Origin: UBA10649 sp963793105 | GTDB taxonomy: Bacteria > Actinomycetota > Actinomycetes > S36-B12 | Assembly (NCBI GenBank): GCA_963793105.1 | Contig: CAWBZB010000008.1 | Span: forward strand, 372,001 to 436,000 | Reading direction: 5' to 3' | DNA length: 64,000 nt | Shown here: in pieces, positions 63,306 through 64,000 of the stretch | How the letters are laid out: the number at the start of each line of letters is the position of its first letter | Numbering within the stretch: the first letter of the stretch is position 1 | Position numbers and translations under genes: made by a program | Notes under the pieces: generated by a model | What the model was told of the DNA's origin: nothing | The model's input: only the letters and a program-made list of their open reading frames with translations | The model's database searches: none

Positions 63306-64000
63306 TCAGCCGCGGTCGGTGGAGCCGAAAGCATCCATCGCCTGGACGACCCCGCGCACCTGGGCGACCTCGTGGGTGCGCAGGACGCTGGTCCCGCCGA
63401 GCACCGCCAGTACCGCGTAGAAGCCTTCGGCGGTGCGGAACTGCTCCTCGAAGATGTCGAACGCGTGGGGCAGCGCGTTGCAGAGCGGCACCCCCAGCGA
63501 GCGCAGCCGGAACCCGTTGAGCAGGACCCGCGTCTGGTGGCGCACCCGCACGACGGGATCGGTCAGATTCCCGTAGTAGAAGCCCATCCCGGGATCGATG
63601 ACGAGCCGATCCACGCCGTGCGCGCGAGCCAGTTCGACCCGACTCGCGAAGTGGTCGAGCAGTCCGGGAATCGGATCCTCGCCCAGGGTGACGTCGGTGA
63701 CCTCGCGAACATTCGACCCGGCCGCGTAGCACAGCACCACCGTGGCGTCATGCTCGGCCGCGAGGTCCAGCATGCGTCCCTGGTGCTGGACACCGGTCAT
63801 GTTGAGCGTCCGTGGCTCCGGCTCGCAGGGCCGCTTCGACGACGTCCGGCTCGTAGGTCTCGACGGACACCAGGATCCCGACCTCGGTCAGCTGCTCGAC
63901 GACAGGGACGAGGGCTGCGATCTGTCCGTCAGCGCTGGCCCGCGCGGCCCCCGCGGTGCTCGACTCGGCGCCGATGTCGACGATGTCGGCCCCCTCGGCC
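63306..64000 (-). CDS. Divergent dihydropteroate synthase-like (pterin-binding) protein, partial; frame broken by one extra base
   Basis: The C-terminal part of a DHPS-fold protein; the N-terminus lies beyond the right edge. Visible blocks are AEGADIVDIGAESSTAGAARA, VGILVSVETYEPDVVEAALRAGAT, VDRLVIDPGMGFYYGN and SVLRTHEVAQVRGVVQAMDAF, all at the places expected for FolP. The frame breaks at RAGAT: deleting one C at 63810-63811 gives TLNMTGVQHQGRMLD. It departs from true FolP: there is no NDVSGG block, the SVDTYR Asp is Glu, and the late SRK(S/R) loop is replaced by CNALPHAFDIF. It may act on another pterin or one-carbon substrate. Confidence 0.7.

Noticed and set aside
3004..63811. Programmed +1 frameshifting as an explanation for the nine broken frames
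   Set aside because: No shared slippery sequence, stop-codon context or downstream structure; the affected genes are unrelated, and in each case a simple base duplication accounts for the break.
3004..63811. Gene decay (pseudogenes) as an explanation for the nine broken frames
   Set aside because: Every affected gene has exactly one lesion, always +1 G/C, with intact coding on both sides and intact operon partners; decaying genes would show mixed insertions, deletions and stops.

Overview
The window is a gene-dense stretch of high-GC DNA (by eye about 70% G+C). It uses many GTG starts, ATGA/GTGA stop-start overlaps and actinobacterial families: a mycothiol-type maleylpyruvate isomerase, a DosR/DosS-like pair, cydABDC, TreY/TreZ and a dUMP-forming-type dCTP deaminase. 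This points to an Actinomycetota chromosome. Nocardioides/Aeromicrobium-like Nocardioidaceae is my best guess, but that is inference. No phage, insertion sequence, integrase or CRISPR array is visible, and no stretch over 300 bases lacks a gene.

Layout. 1-8.2 kb: a form I aerobic CO dehydrogenase operon (coxG-coxM-coxS-coxL-xdhC, minus strand) faces a molybdenum-cofactor block (moaD-like, moaA, moaE, xdhC, mocA-like). 8.2-12.7 kb: small membrane proteins, a phosphoribosyltransferase, dCTP deaminase and a FUSC transporter. 12.9-15.4 kb: a secreted protein and a multicopper oxidase, followed by tRNA-Gly(CCC). 15.6-24.1 kb: a hydrolase, a protein with a SepH-like tail, and a glgX-treY-treZ-lipoprotein trehalose operon. 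24.2-29.5 kb: DUF2237, an SDR, pirin, two membrane proteins and an acyl-CoA dehydrogenase with two operator-like sites. 29.6-34.8 kb: an antiporter, then a copper/sulfur block (copC, a copD-ctaG fusion, a rhodanese lipoprotein under a CsoR-type operator) and an L,D-transpeptidase. 35-40 kb: a nitrilase, a maleylpyruvate isomerase and a 2-oxoacid dehydrogenase complex. 40-48.6 kb: a DosR-like regulator converges on a cydA-cydB-cydD-cydC-dosS-like operon. 48.8-59.9 kb: an exporter, a surface acyltransferase, aminotransferases, a PP2C phosphatase, a secreted glycosidase and a DUF559 protein between two palindromic repeats. 59.9-64 kb: a sugar-acid/aldolase cluster ending in a divergent pterin-binding protein cut by the window edge.

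How parts fit. The Mo-cofactor genes next to coxGMSL plausibly supply the molybdopterin cytosine dinucleotide that CO dehydrogenase needs. A CRP-type site (TGTGA-N6-TCACC) lies in front of coxG. A DosR-box-like 20-mer lies in the cydA promoter region. The last gene of the cyd operon is a two-GAF kinase that keeps the heme-ligand His and the Tyr of DosS. This suggests a self-contained oxygen/CO/NO-responsive control circuit for cytochrome bd.

Two cross-cutting patterns stand out. First, nine genes each carry exactly one extra G or C, always a duplication of the neighbouring base, that breaks an otherwise intact frame. I read these as sequence or assembly errors, not decay, and give corrected gene extents. 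Second, a palindrome with arms TTGAGTGGGC/GCCCACTCAA occurs three times, always at a gene 3' end, and two copies bracket the DUF559 gene.
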